Shown: positions 55,067-62,266 of the stretch, piece after piece | Layout: each line of letters begins with the position of its first letter | Position numbering within the stretch: position 1 is the stretch's first letter | Assembly: GCA_040793985.1 (NCBI GenBank) | Contig: JBFNJI010000038.1 | Location: 1 to 64,000, forward strand | Direction of reading: 5' to 3' | Origin: Thiodiazotropha sp040793985 | GTDB lineage: Bacteria > Pseudomonadota > Gammaproteobacteria > Chromatiales > Chromatiaceae | DNA: 64,000 nucleotides | Program-made: the position numbers and the translations under genes | The notes under the pieces: model-generated | Database searches by the model: none | What the model was told of the DNA's origin: nothing | The model's input: the letters and a program-made list of their open reading frames with translations, nothing else

Positions 55067-55104
55067 CTTTTGTGGCAGCAGTAGCGCCTGACAAGGCGCA
55101 GCGT

Positions 55105-55536
55105 TCACTTCTCGCTATCCCCTTTTTTATTCCTTCTCTTGCGCGCGAACGCCATTGCGCCAAGCCCAATCGTCATCAAGCCCAGGGTCGCAGGTTCAGG
55201 AATCGAGACCGGCGGATTGTCCCCGCCGCGAGGTGGATAGTAGCCATTCGGTCCGCAATCCTCCTGATCGCAATAGACTACACGTTTCTTCTTCGCGACC
55301 TTCTTCTTGGCCACCTTCTTCTTCGTAGCCACTTTCTTCTTGGCTACCTTCTTTTTCGTCGCTACCTTTTTCTTGGCAACCTTCTTTTTCGCAGCCACCT
55401 TCTTCTTTGTAACAAGAGAAGGCGACTCAGTATTGGCGGAAGCATGCTCTGTCAGAAGTGCCGCCGGTAAAACTGCCGATGCTGTTAGAACACCAAGTTC
55501 CTTTAAGAATTTTCTGCGGTCTTCCTTCTTGCTCAT
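55105..55536 (-). CDS. PEP-CTERM protein with Tat-like signal and lysine-rich repeats
   Basis: A 143-residue protein with four parts. Residues 1-34: twin-arginine-like signal with DRRKFLKELG and a hydrophobic stretch VLTASAVLPAALL, probable cut after ASA. Residues 44-84: basic tandem repeat of KKKVA/KKKVAT units, about 11 residues per double unit. Residues 85-110: a Cys pair (Cys89, Cys94) and a Pro/Gly-rich piece, CGPNGYYPPRGGDNPP. Residues 112-139: classic PEP-CTERM anchor, IPEPATLG, membrane helix LMTIGLGAMAF, then ARKRRNKK. Such anchors are cut by exosortase. The ATG at 55534-55536 follows GGGGAAAAG; a GTG five codons earlier is less likely. A sigma-54 promoter lies upstream. Function unknown; a basic matrix protein is one possibility. 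Confidence 0.9.
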   Translation of the reverse strand: MSKKEDRRKFLKELGVLTASAVLPAALLTEHASANTESPSLVTKKKVAAKKKVAKKKVATKKKVAKKKVATKKKVAKKKVAKKKRVVYCDQEDCGPNGYYPPRGGDNPPVSIPEPATLGLMTIGLGAMAFARKRRNKKGDSEK

Positions 55537-55575
55537 ATCGCTTTTCCCCACGTGCCGGTTTACTCAGGAGTTAAA

Positions 55576-55590
55576 GCAATATGCAAGCCA
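55576..55590 (-). promoter_or_regulatory. Sigma-54 promoter of the PEP-CTERM gene
   Basis: On the minus strand TGGCTTGCATATTGCTT matches the -24/-12 consensus TGGCACGN4TTGCW except at two positions, and GG and GC are separated by exactly 10 bases. The start codon lies about 40 bases downstream of the -12 GC, which leaves a short leader. PrsR, the sigma-54 activator encoded at 32897-34258, is the likely regulator. Confidence 0.8.
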
Positions 55591-55694
55591 GTTTTATTTT
55601 TTGGTTATTATCAATGAGATATTTATTGCGTTTTTATTTTTACGTCAATGACTGTAAATAATTCTGACACTAAAACCGGAAGAACTTCAGGTGT

Positions 55695-55906
55695 TTAATG
55701 GAAATCTGATGAAGACCCAAAGCCTATTCTGAGGACAGATTTCAGGTCGTTGCGGTAACTCCACTTTAAGCGCTCAAGGAATGCAGCCGCGACATCGAAT
55801 TGACCGCCCTGCTTGGGAAAATCCACCACCCAATCCGGGTAAAACCGACCAGGACACTAGAATCGATCCGTACGATCTGTACGCCCTGACGAACGACAGA
55901 TGTCAT
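55695..55906 (-). pseudogene. Frameshifted remnant of an unidentified gene
   Basis: Two overlapping frames give one protein-like sequence only if a frameshift is allowed. From ATG 55906 the first frame reads MTSVVRQGVQIVRIDSSVL; near 55850 the sense moves to another frame, reading PGRFYPDWVVDFPKQGG and then QFDVAAAFLERLKWSYRN down to the stop at 55695. The second frame has a TAG just upstream (55857-55859) and no start. I do not recognise the family. It is best read as a decayed gene. Confidence 0.35.
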
Positions 55907-56104
55907 GGATAGAGCCTGGCCTCACGGTGCCGAGGATCCCGGCTTCTAGAGGTTCCACACCCTTTTTAAATCATATATCTGTGAACGTGCGAGGTTGAGA
56001 AGCCACGCGACCTACAGGTGATGATAGCGGTACTTGACAACTCTAAATAATAAGTAATTCATAATACAGTTGTTATCTGATTTATTTCGTTTTTCTTACT
56101 TTTT

Positions 56105-56123
56105 AGGTAATTTTGTATTACCT
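56105..56123. promoter_or_regulatory. Palindrome upstream of the small membrane protein gene
   Basis: AGGTAATTTTGTATTACCT has perfect 7-bp arms around a 5-base centre, about 100 bp before the 37-residue gene at 56225. It could be an operator. TTGACA at 56034-56039 lies upstream, but no well-spaced -10 is clear. Confidence 0.35.
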
Positions 56124-56224
56124 TATGCTTAGCGCTGTTTTGTGTTACTCACTACACAGGACAGCGATTGAGCTAACAAAATAAAGAATTTTAAGATCCC
56201 ACCAAATGAGGGCAGGAGCAGAAA

Positions 56225-56338
56225 ATGACTACATTGTTAAACCGATTCGGTAATATCTGTGTCTGGTGCATCGCTACTGGACTGACGATTCTGGCTGTGG
56301 TGACCACATCAGTATTGATCTGGTTATACTTTATATAA
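56225..56338 (+). CDS. Small single-pass membrane protein, 37 residues
   Basis: A short gene with good translation signals: AGGAG ends about seven bases before the ATG, the frame is 37 codons and ends TAA. The product begins MTTLLNRFGNICVWC and contains one hydrophobic helix from about residue 11 to 36 (IATGLTILAVVTTSVLIWLY) with two Cys before it. It has no cleavable signal and would be a small inner-membrane protein. A strong terminator follows at 56455-56474, so a short transcript is plausible. No family recognised; similar small proteins modulate larger membrane complexes, but no partner can be named. Confidence 0.6.
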   Translation: MTTLLNRFGNICVWCIATGLTILAVVTTSVLIWLYFI

Positions 56339-56454
56339 CCGGCACTCAGGAAGTGCTGATTGATTGTTCATCCCAGACCAAACAGAGTTCCGTAAGCGCA
56401 GTCAAGCTTATCCCTGTTACATAATAACAAAACCGGTTCATACACATTACACAG

Positions 56455-56474
56455 AGGGCTTCGGCCCTTTTTTT
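56455..56474 (+). terminator. Rho-independent terminator after the 37-residue gene
   Basis: AGGGC, tetraloop TTCG, GCCCT, then seven T in total. The stem is short but the UUCG loop is exceptionally stable. It lies about 115 bp after the small gene's stop. Confidence 0.85.
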
Positions 56475-56497
56475 ATTTCCTTTGATATCTCCAAATA

Positions 56498-56698
56498 CCG
56501 AGTGGTAATTTTGATTGTCGTGCCCGCTATCTTTTAACCGTGAAACCTAAGGCTAACCCTCCAAAGAGTTGCTGATACTTGCACACCAATCCTTCTGGAG
56601 AATTTTTATTTTAGAGAAAAAACGACGACTTCAGTACGCCTGCTGTTTGAGAGGGAATCAGATGCTTCGCCCGCTACTTGCCGCAGAGGCGAGATGGT
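56498..56698. repeat. Copy A of a diverged repeat of about 190 bp
   Basis: Aligned by eye with 57880-58069 over its whole length: shared blocks are GGTAATTTTGATTGT near the start, CTGGAGTAAATT/CTGGAGAATTTT in the middle, GCCTGCTGTTTGAGAG and CCGCAGAGGCGAGATGGT at the end. Copies are roughly 70 percent identical. Just after the repeat, GGTTAACGGGGTCAGG resembles the 3' end of the tRNA-Leu gene (complement) that follows copy B. The frame 56569-56796 across it is not convincing as a gene. Confidence 0.7.
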
Positions 56699-56968
56699 TA
56701 ACGGGGTCAGGTTCGCATTATTTGTCTAGTTTTTTGTTACTGCCGGTTTATCCAAAAGGCGGTCACTGGGATGCTGCTCTCGGCACTCTTCAGTAAACAA
56801 AATACCCTCACACGCTAGCGCTTCCCTGACAGGTTCTAACGCTGTAGTGCCACACTTGAACTTACAAGGCGCGCAGGCGAACAAATAGCGTTATGGACAG
56901 TTCCCTGTAAGCTCCATGTCGTTTGCTCGAGCTTGAGGCACTCTGCCGCCAAGTGGGTTTCGATCGAT

Positions 56969-57400
56969 TTATTCAGCCTCGGAAGCAGTTGCCCCTTCGG
57001 CCGTTGCTGCCTCACCTGCCGCTGCACCTGTCGTCGATGCTCCCGTGGATTGGCTTTTTACCTGGTTACGCGTGCTTCTCCCCGGGCGTTTTTCCGGATA
57101 CTTCTCGTAGTAGGATTCCTCCATCGTCTTGAATCCGTACTTTGCAATCAGCGCATCGTAGATGTCGCAGGATTTCTGGTGCTCACCTTTTTCGGCATGA
57201 GCCTCGGCAATCTTCACCTGCTCGCCGATATCACTGGAGGTCGCATGATTCATCTTACCGGCGAGCGTCAGGTCCAGCATACCCTTGGTAACAGTCTGAT
57301 ATTTACCGAGCGGCGTACCTCCACTGTTGCATTCACCGCCCCAGGAAACAAGGGGAGTCAACAAAACCAACACTACCGCACTGCTACTGAATCTGTTCAT
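56969..57400 (-). CDS. Small secreted protein of unknown function
   Basis: A 143-residue exported protein. The signal peptide (MNRFSSSAVVLVLLTPLVSWGG) is cut near Gly22-Glu23. The mature part has Cys24 and Cys79, and a helical stretch QVKIAEAHAEKGEHQKSCDIYDALIAKYGF that resembles a single TPR-like unit. The last 35 residues are an Ala, Thr, Glu-rich low-complexity tail. AGAGGCAGCT precedes the ATG. No family recognised. It lies between the two repeat copies and so may be part of a mobile or duplicated segment. Confidence 0.7.
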   Translation of the reverse strand: MNRFSSSAVVLVLLTPLVSWGGECNSGGTPLGKYQTVTKGMLDLTLAGKMNHATSSDIGEQVKIAEAHAEKGEHQKSCDIYDALIAKYGFKTMEESYYEKYPEKRPGRSTRNQVKSQSTGASTTGAAAGEAATAEGATASEAE

Positions 57401-57879
57401 AGCTGCCTCTTTTGATTACTGTTGGTCGATTCGTGAAAAGGTATAGGGAGAATAACCACACCACCCCTGCGTATCAAGGCAGAAAACTCAAGGTAGGATC
57501 TACCGAAACGTCCTTATATACGGCCTCAATCGATTCATCAACATGGCGTCCCGATTGAATCAACCCCCTCCCGCTGCCTTCCTGGCGATCCGACTTAATT
57601 CGGTCCGCATGTCACCAGGCAGCCTATCCCTCTTTATCCGTAACCTGGAGAGAGGTATGAGAACCCGATGCTATGCAAACCGACCCGACCTAAGTAAGGC
57701 CCGCGTAACAGTCAGCGGTTCTGTGGGTGACAGGATTCCAGGCCCTGCCAATAGACACATGATTAGCCTTCTGATTGGGATCTGTTAGTGTGCAATGTGG
57801 CCTGTGCACGCTGACCTGATTGCCAAGATCGATTCTGCACCTGGACAAAGGCTTTGACTCGATCGATATCGTCAAAAAA
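57401..57879. other. Intergenic region between the secreted-protein gene and repeat copy B
   Basis: About 480 bases without a convincing gene. Short frames exist on both strands (57543-57788 plus, 57690-57947 minus) but neither has a ribosome site or a protein-like composition. Confidence 0.5.
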
Positions 57880-58069
57880 CCGAGCGGTAATTTTGATTGT
57901 AGCGCCCGACACTTTTTAACTGCGGAACCGGAGACAGACCCTTCCAAAAATTGCTGTTACTTGTGTAGCCACCCATCTGGAGTAAATTTTGTAAACCGAC
58001 GATTTAATGCGCCTGCTGTTTGAGAGAACGAGATGTTTCGAGCGTTATTTACCGCAGAGGCGAGATGGT
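57880..58069. repeat. Copy B of the diverged repeat, abutting tRNA-Leu
   Basis: Partner of 56498-56698. Its last bases overlap the CCA end of the tRNA-Leu gene (58066-58068). This placement, with a tRNA-like end also following copy A, suggests that the unit is a duplicated tRNA-downstream segment or the two ends of an old integration. Confidence 0.7.
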
Positions 58070-58152
58070 GCCCGGGGCCGGAATCGAACCGGCACGACCC
58101 GAAGGTCGAGAGATTTTAAGTCTCTTGCGTCTACCAATTTCGCCACCCGGGC
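58066..58152 (-). tRNA. tRNA-Leu (anticodon TAA)
   Basis: Acceptor stem GCCCGGG/CCCGGGC, D-arm with GCGAAATTGGTAGACGC, anticodon loop CTTAAAA with TAA, a long variable arm TCGACCTTCGGGTCG, T-arm GGTTCGATTCC and encoded CCA. 87 nt, type II tRNA. Third tRNA of the Gly-Cys-Leu cluster. Confidence 0.95.
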
Positions 58153-58189
58153 GGCGGGAAGCAGGTGTGATGGCGACAGGGTAAGGAGA

Positions 58190-58263
58190 TGGAGGCTGAG
58201 CCCGGAATCGAACCGAGGTCCACGGCTTTGCAGGCCGCTGCATAACCACTCTGCCACTCAGCC
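58190..58263 (-). tRNA. tRNA-Cys (anticodon GCA)
   Basis: Acceptor GGCTGAG/CTCAGCC, anticodon loop CTGCAAA with GCA, T-loop GTTCGATTC and encoded CCA; 74 nt. It lies 37 bp upstream of tRNA-Leu on the same strand. Confidence 0.95.
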
Positions 58264-58338
58264 TAAAGGGTCCATTCTATCACCTATTGCAGATGAATCG
58301 AATGCTGATGTCCCTGGGTATTCAGGGATTGCTCAAAG

Positions 58339-58369
58339 AAAAAAGGCCCCGGGGTGCCGAGGCCTTTTT
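58339..58369 (-). terminator. Terminator between tRNA-Gly and tRNA-Cys
   Basis: GGCCTCGG, loop CACC, CCGGGGCC with one mismatch, flanked by A and T tracts on both sides, so it can act in either direction. On the minus strand it begins five bases after the tRNA-Gly CCA end, which implies that tRNA-Gly ends its own transcript and that tRNA-Cys and tRNA-Leu need a separate promoter or read-through. Confidence 0.85.
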
Positions 58370-58374
58370 CAACT

Positions 58375-58450
58375 TGGAGCGGGAAACGAGATTCGAACTC
58401 GCGACCCCAACCTTGGCAAGGTTGTGCTCTACCAACTGAGCTATTCCCGC
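58375..58450 (-). tRNA. tRNA-Gly (anticodon GCC)
   Basis: Acceptor GCGGGAA/TTCCCGC, D-arm TAGCTCAGTTGGTAGAGC, anticodon loop TTGCCAA with GCC, T-arm GAGTTCGAATCTC, CCA encoded; 76 nt. First of the three tRNAs, downstream of the small heat-shock-like gene, as in the E. coli pgsA-glyW-cysT-leuZ order. Confidence 0.95.
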
Positions 58451-58534
58451 TTTGTTCTGGGAAGGGCGTATTGTAGCTACAGTTCGTCGTCTGTCAAGCC
58501 CGCAACAGGGCTGGAGTGGCTCCCGCTGGAGCTG

Positions 58535-58975
58535 TTATGGACGGGCTTTGTAGGGCAGTGTGATCACGATCTCGCCCTCTTTTTCCGTTCTCTGCAGCGC
58601 TGTCACATCGGCATCCCAGGGCAGTCTGAAGCGCCGGCGCATCGAAGAGGAGGAACTGGAGAAGCTATAACTGCGCTCGTTGCGGTTCTCCACGCGATGG
58701 GCCTCCTGGTTCTCGACCAGCAGCGAACGACCGTCCACGCTAACCTGGATCGACTCGGGTGAGTAGCCCTGGAGGCGGATACGCAGATGGTAACCCGTGT
58801 CATCCTGATCCTGCTTGAAGCTGACGCGTCGCTGTACATTGAAGGATGTCGGGCCTTGACCGGCCCGGTCGTAGGACGACATGCCGGGATGATAATAGCC
58901 GGGAGGTTGCGCATAGAGTTGCGTGGCGGCCACAACCATGAAGATGAGACTGATTGTGAGAAACAGACTTTTCAT
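58535..58975 (-). CDS. Exported small heat-shock-like protein (Hsp20/alpha-crystallin fold)
   Basis: A 146-residue protein with a cleavable signal peptide (MKSLFLTISLIFMVVAATQLYA, cut before QPPG) followed by an alpha-crystallin-like domain from about residue 46: RRVSFKQDQDDTGYHLRIRLQGYSPESIQVSVDGRSLLVENQE, a Ser-rich loop SFSSSSSSMRRRF and the closing strand GEIVITLPYKA. The match to the Hsp20 layout (LPG-like turn replaced by LQGY) is good, but the export signal is unusual since most small heat-shock proteins are cytoplasmic. It is probably a periplasmic chaperone or a structural homologue. It lies between pgsA and the tRNA genes. Confidence 0.8.
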   Translation of the reverse strand: MKSLFLTISLIFMVVAATQLYAQPPGYYHPGMSSYDRAGQGPTSFNVQRRVSFKQDQDDTGYHLRIRLQGYSPESIQVSVDGRSLLVENQEAHRVENRNERSYSFSSSSSSMRRRFRLPWDADVTALQRTEKEGEIVITLPYKARP

Positions 58976-59071
58976 CCTAAACCTCCTCTAATAACTTCAA
59001 TATCCCCTATAGCTAAGCTTAGCATTTCAAGGATCCGGGAATAGCGGTTGCGTCGGGTATGGGCCACCTGT

Positions 59072-59656
59072 CTACTTCTGTTCCAGCGATCCGCTCATGC
59101 GGCGTTCACCCAACAGGCTGGGCCAGGCGGCACGGAGATAGATCACCATTGACCAGAGGGTGAGAATGGCCGCTATGTAGAGCAGCACGAAACCGACGGT
59201 GTAGATGGGTATGCCCCAAAGCGGCTTCTCATAGATCAACAGCAGGATAGCTACCATCTGCACCGCGGTCTTGAACTTGCCGATCAGGGAGACCGCCACC
59301 ATGGTCCTGGCACCGAGTTCGGCCATCCACTCACGCAGCGCGGATATGGTGATCTCCCGGCCGATGATCACCGCGGCGGGTATGGCGAATGCCGGGGTCG
59401 GCTCCGATTGCACCAGCAGCAACAGTGAGACAGCCACCATCAGCTTGTCCGCCACCGGATCGAGAAAGGCGCCGAAGGGTGAAACCTGTCCCCAGCGCCT
59501 GGCCAGATAGCCGTCAAACCAGTCGGTGACCGCGGCAACCGAGAATACCACCGCACAGCTGAACCGGGCCCACTCCACGGGCAGGTAGAAGAGCACCACG
59601 AACACCGGTATCAAGACAATCCGCAAGAGTGTGAGAACGTTAGGAATATTCCACAT
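59072..59656 (-). CDS. pgsA: CDP-diacylglycerol-glycerol-3-phosphate 3-phosphatidyltransferase
   Basis: A 194-residue inner-membrane enzyme making phosphatidylglycerol phosphate. The CDP-alcohol phosphotransferase motif is complete: D45, D48-G49, A52-R53, G62, D66 and D70 in TDWFDGYLARRWG and FGAFLDPVADK. MWNIPNVLTLLRI is the typical N-terminus, and about five membrane helices follow. It starts nine bp after the uvrC stop. The neighbours uvrC and the tRNA genes keep the E. coli order. Confidence 0.96.
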   Translation of the reverse strand: MWNIPNVLTLLRIVLIPVFVVLFYLPVEWARFSCAVVFSVAAVTDWFDGYLARRWGQVSPFGAFLDPVADKLMVAVSLLLLVQSEPTPAFAIPAAVIIGREITISALREWMAELGARTMVAVSLIGKFKTAVQMVAILLLIYEKPLWGIPIYTVGFVLLYIAAILTLWSMVIYLRAAWPSLLGERRMSGSLEQK

Positions 59657-59665
59657 TATTGGCCA

Positions 59666-61489
59666 CTAACCCTTATCATGAAATGCGTGGTATATCTGCT
59701 CCGCCAAGGCTGTACTGATACCCTCGACACTGGATATATCCTCAATCCCTGCTCTTGAGAGCTCTTGCAGACCGCCAAACTGCTTCATCAGCCGCTGTCT
59801 GCGCTTGGGACCTATACCGGGTATCTGCTCCAGAACAGAGCGGTTTCGGGTCTTCGAGCGTCGCTGTCGATGCGCTGTGATCGCAAAGCGATGGGCTTCA
59901 TCCCGGATCTGTTGGATCAAATGCAATGCCGCTGAATCAGCTGGCAGTATAATGGGTGCCTTGCGCCCCAACAAGAAGAGCTGTTCCATTCCGGCCCTGC
60001 GGTCGACTCCTTTTGCCACCCCCACCAGGATCAAACCCGATACCCCCAAGTCCTGCAGGCGCTCATGTACAGCACTGATCTGGCCCTTGCCGCCGTCGAT
60101 AAATAGCACATCGGGGAGTGCCGCTTCGCCTTTCTTTATCCTTCGGTAGCGTCTGTCCAGGGCCTGGGCCATGGCGGCATAGTCATCCCCCGGGGTTATG
60201 CCATCGATGTTGAATCGCCGGTAGTCCGACTTCAACGGCCCCTGCTCATTGAATACGACGCAGGAGGCGACTGTCGACTCCCCCCGGGTGTGACTGATAT
60301 CGAAGCACTCCATGCGCTCCGGCACTGCCTGCAGCTGCAGTACCTGTTGCAGGGCCTGCAACCGCTCCTCCATGCCGGCCTGGGCATTGAGTCTCGCCTG
60401 CAGCGCCAGTTCCGCGTTTCCCTGGGCCATCTTCAACCAGCGGGCACGCTCTCCCCGCACCCTGCTGCTGATGCGGACCCGCTTCTTCGCCTGCTGAGTC
60501 AACACCTCCTGCAGCAGTGTCTGCTCCTCCAGCGCCAGACTGAGGATGATCTCGTTGGGCACCGGTTTTTCCAGGTAGTATTGAGAGACGAATGCCTGCA
60601 GGATCGTCGCTTCGGAGGCATCCCCCGGTGCCGAGGGATAGAACGACTTGTTGCCGAGATTGCGCCCCGAGCGAATGTAAAAGACCTGGATGCAGACACT
60701 CCCACCCTGTCGGGCAAGGGCAACTATGTCCAGATCGCCCCCCTCGCCGCTGACATACTGCTTCTCCTGGATTCGCCTCAGGTGCTTGATCTGGTCCCGG
60801 TAGAGTGCCGCCTGCTCGAAGTTGAGTGCGTCGGAGGCCCGCTCCATACGCTCCACCAGCTCATCGACGACCTGGCTGGTCTTGCCCTCCAGAAACAGCA
60901 CCGCATGGTGAACATCCTCCCCATAGGCCTGCGCCGACACCAGGCCGACACAGGGACCAGTACAGCGTTTGATCTGGTATTGCAGACAGGCCCGCGAACG
61001 GTTACGGAAGAAGCTCTCCTCGCATTGGCGCACCGGAAACAGCTTTTGCAGCACCTGCAGGGTTTCCCGCGTCGATGCGGCGCTCGGATAGGGCCCGAAA
61101 AAGCGCCCCTTGCCCCGCCGCGCCCCCCGCCTGAAAGAGAGCGCGGGGTAGGTATGATCACTGGAGAGATAGATATAGGGATAGCTCTTATCATCCCGCA
61201 GCAGCACGTTGTACTTGGGTTTGAGAGACTTGATCAGGTGGTTCTCGAGCAGCAGGGCCTCGGCTTCCGTATGGGTGACGATGACCTCTATCTGCGCGAT
61301 CTGCGTCACCATCAACTGGATTCGTTGATTGAGGCTACGGGTGAAATAGCTGCTGACCCGTTTTTTCAGATTCCTCGCCTTGCCCACATAGAGCACACCA
61401 GCCTCGGCATCGACCATGCGATAGACCCCCGGCCTGGTGGTCAGGTTCTTGAGAAAACTTGCGTGGTCGAATGCTTGCCGTTGCTGCAT
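59666..61489 (-). CDS. uvrC: Excinuclease ABC subunit UvrC
   Basis: A 607-residue nuclease that makes both incisions in nucleotide excision repair. The GIY-YIG domain (RPGVYRMVDAEAGVLYVGKA) begins near residue 19, the UvrB-binding UVR helix (QVVDELVERMERASDALNFEQAALYRDQI) lies near 205-235, the RNase H-like C-terminal nuclease has CFDISHTRGESTVAS and LFIDGGKGQI, and a helix-hairpin-helix pair (EQIPGIGPKRRQRLMKQFGG, IEDISSVEGISTALA) ends the protein. Length and motifs are complete. Confidence 0.97.
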   Translation of the reverse strand: MQQRQAFDHASFLKNLTTRPGVYRMVDAEAGVLYVGKARNLKKRVSSYFTRSLNQRIQLMVTQIAQIEVIVTHTEAEALLLENHLIKSLKPKYNVLLRDDKSYPYIYLSSDHTYPALSFRRGARRGKGRFFGPYPSAASTRETLQVLQKLFPVRQCEESFFRNRSRACLQYQIKRCTGPCVGLVSAQAYGEDVHHAVLFLEGKTSQVVDELVERMERASDALNFEQAALYRDQIKHLRRIQEKQYVSGEGGDLDIVALARQGGSVCIQVFYIRSGRNLGNKSFYPSAPGDASEATILQAFVSQYYLEKPVPNEIILSLALEEQTLLQEVLTQQAKKRVRISSRVRGERARWLKMAQGNAELALQARLNAQAGMEERLQALQQVLQLQAVPERMECFDISHTRGESTVASCVVFNEQGPLKSDYRRFNIDGITPGDDYAAMAQALDRRYRRIKKGEAALPDVLFIDGGKGQISAVHERLQDLGVSGLILVGVAKGVDRRAGMEQLFLLGRKAPIILPADSAALHLIQQIRDEAHRFAITAHRQRRSKTRNRSVLEQIPGIGPKRRQRLMKQFGGLQELSRAGIEDISSVEGISTALAEQIYHAFHDKG

Positions 61490-61633
61490 GGATCAGCCAT
61501 ATCTTTGCTTTTAGAGACTTGGCGATATTACCAAGCTTTGCCCCAGATACGACAGAAGACCAGGGTGAGCCGTCACCCCGGGGTGGCAGAGTGGCTGCAG
61601 CGCTGTTACGGAATACGGCGCAGAGACAAAACG

Positions 61634-62266
61634 TCAACAATTCTCGAGTATCGACCTGGCGCGTTGAAAGACCTGTTTGAACATCGCCGGGGTAAGCCGG
61701 CGGGTCTGGGTGTTGTAGCGACTGCAGTGATAGGAGTCGATCATCAGCTGGTTATCACTCAGCCGGTGCTCCCTGGCGTGGGCAAAGGGAAAGGCCTTCT
61801 GCCTGAGCCCAAGGGCCTTGATCACAGCCTGGTGGGCGATCGATCCCAAGCTGAGGATCAGGCTGTTCGCCGGCATTCGATCCAGTTCCTTACGCAGGTA
61901 GCGGTTGCACTCATTGATTTCACTGCCCACCGGCTTGTTCTGGGGCGGCAGGCATTTCACCGCGTTGGTGATCCTGCAGTCGTGGAGCTCAAGACCGTCA
62001 TTTCGCGAACTGGCCTCGGGCTGATTCGAAAAACCGAAATCGTACAGGGACTGGTAGAGCAGGATACCTGCATGATCGCCGGTAAAGGGACGACCCGTGG
62101 CATTGGCCCCATGCAGACCGGGGGCAAGACCGACCACCAGGAAGCGCGCATCGGCATCGCCGAACGGTGCCACCGGCGCGGCGTGATAGTCGGGATAATC
62201 GACCTTCACCTGATCAAGAAAATCAGCCAGACGCGGGCAGCGTCGGCACTTGGCATTGAAGGTCAT
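61634..62266 (-). CDS. Uracil-DNA glycosylase family protein (family 5, UDGb-like)
   Basis: A 210-residue protein with a Cys pair at the start (Cys7, Cys10, in KCRRCPRL), part of an Fe-S ligand set, and the active-site motif GLAPGLHGANATGRPFTGD near residue 46. This pattern identifies family 5 (UDGb). The later motif reads SYHCSRYNTQTRRLTP, where most members have HPSxxN; the Cys in place of Pro is a variation. UDGb removes uracil and some deaminated bases. Its start overlaps the regulator gene by 4 bp, so it is inserted into the uvrY-uvrC pair and couples base and nucleotide excision repair genes. Confidence 0.88.
   Translation of the reverse strand: MTFNAKCRRCPRLADFLDQVKVDYPDYHAAPVAPFGDADARFLVVGLAPGLHGANATGRPFTGDHAGILLYQSLYDFGFSNQPEASSRNDGLELHDCRITNAVKCLPPQNKPVGSEINECNRYLRKELDRMPANSLILSLGSIAHQAVIKALGLRQKAFPFAHAREHRLSDNQLMIDSYHCSRYNTQTRRLTPAMFKQVFQRARSILENC

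Noticed and set aside
55270..55415. Tandem DNA repeat considered as a CRISPR-like array
   Set aside because: The repeat is contiguous, without spacers, and encodes the in-frame KKKVA protein repeat.
56569..56796. 75-codon plus-strand frame within and after repeat copy A
   Set aside because: Lies across the repeat, the corresponding frame is not kept in copy B, and composition is not protein-like.
57543..57947. Short frames on both strands between the secreted-protein gene and copy B
   Set aside because: No ribosome site, no signal or domain; unlikely to be genes.
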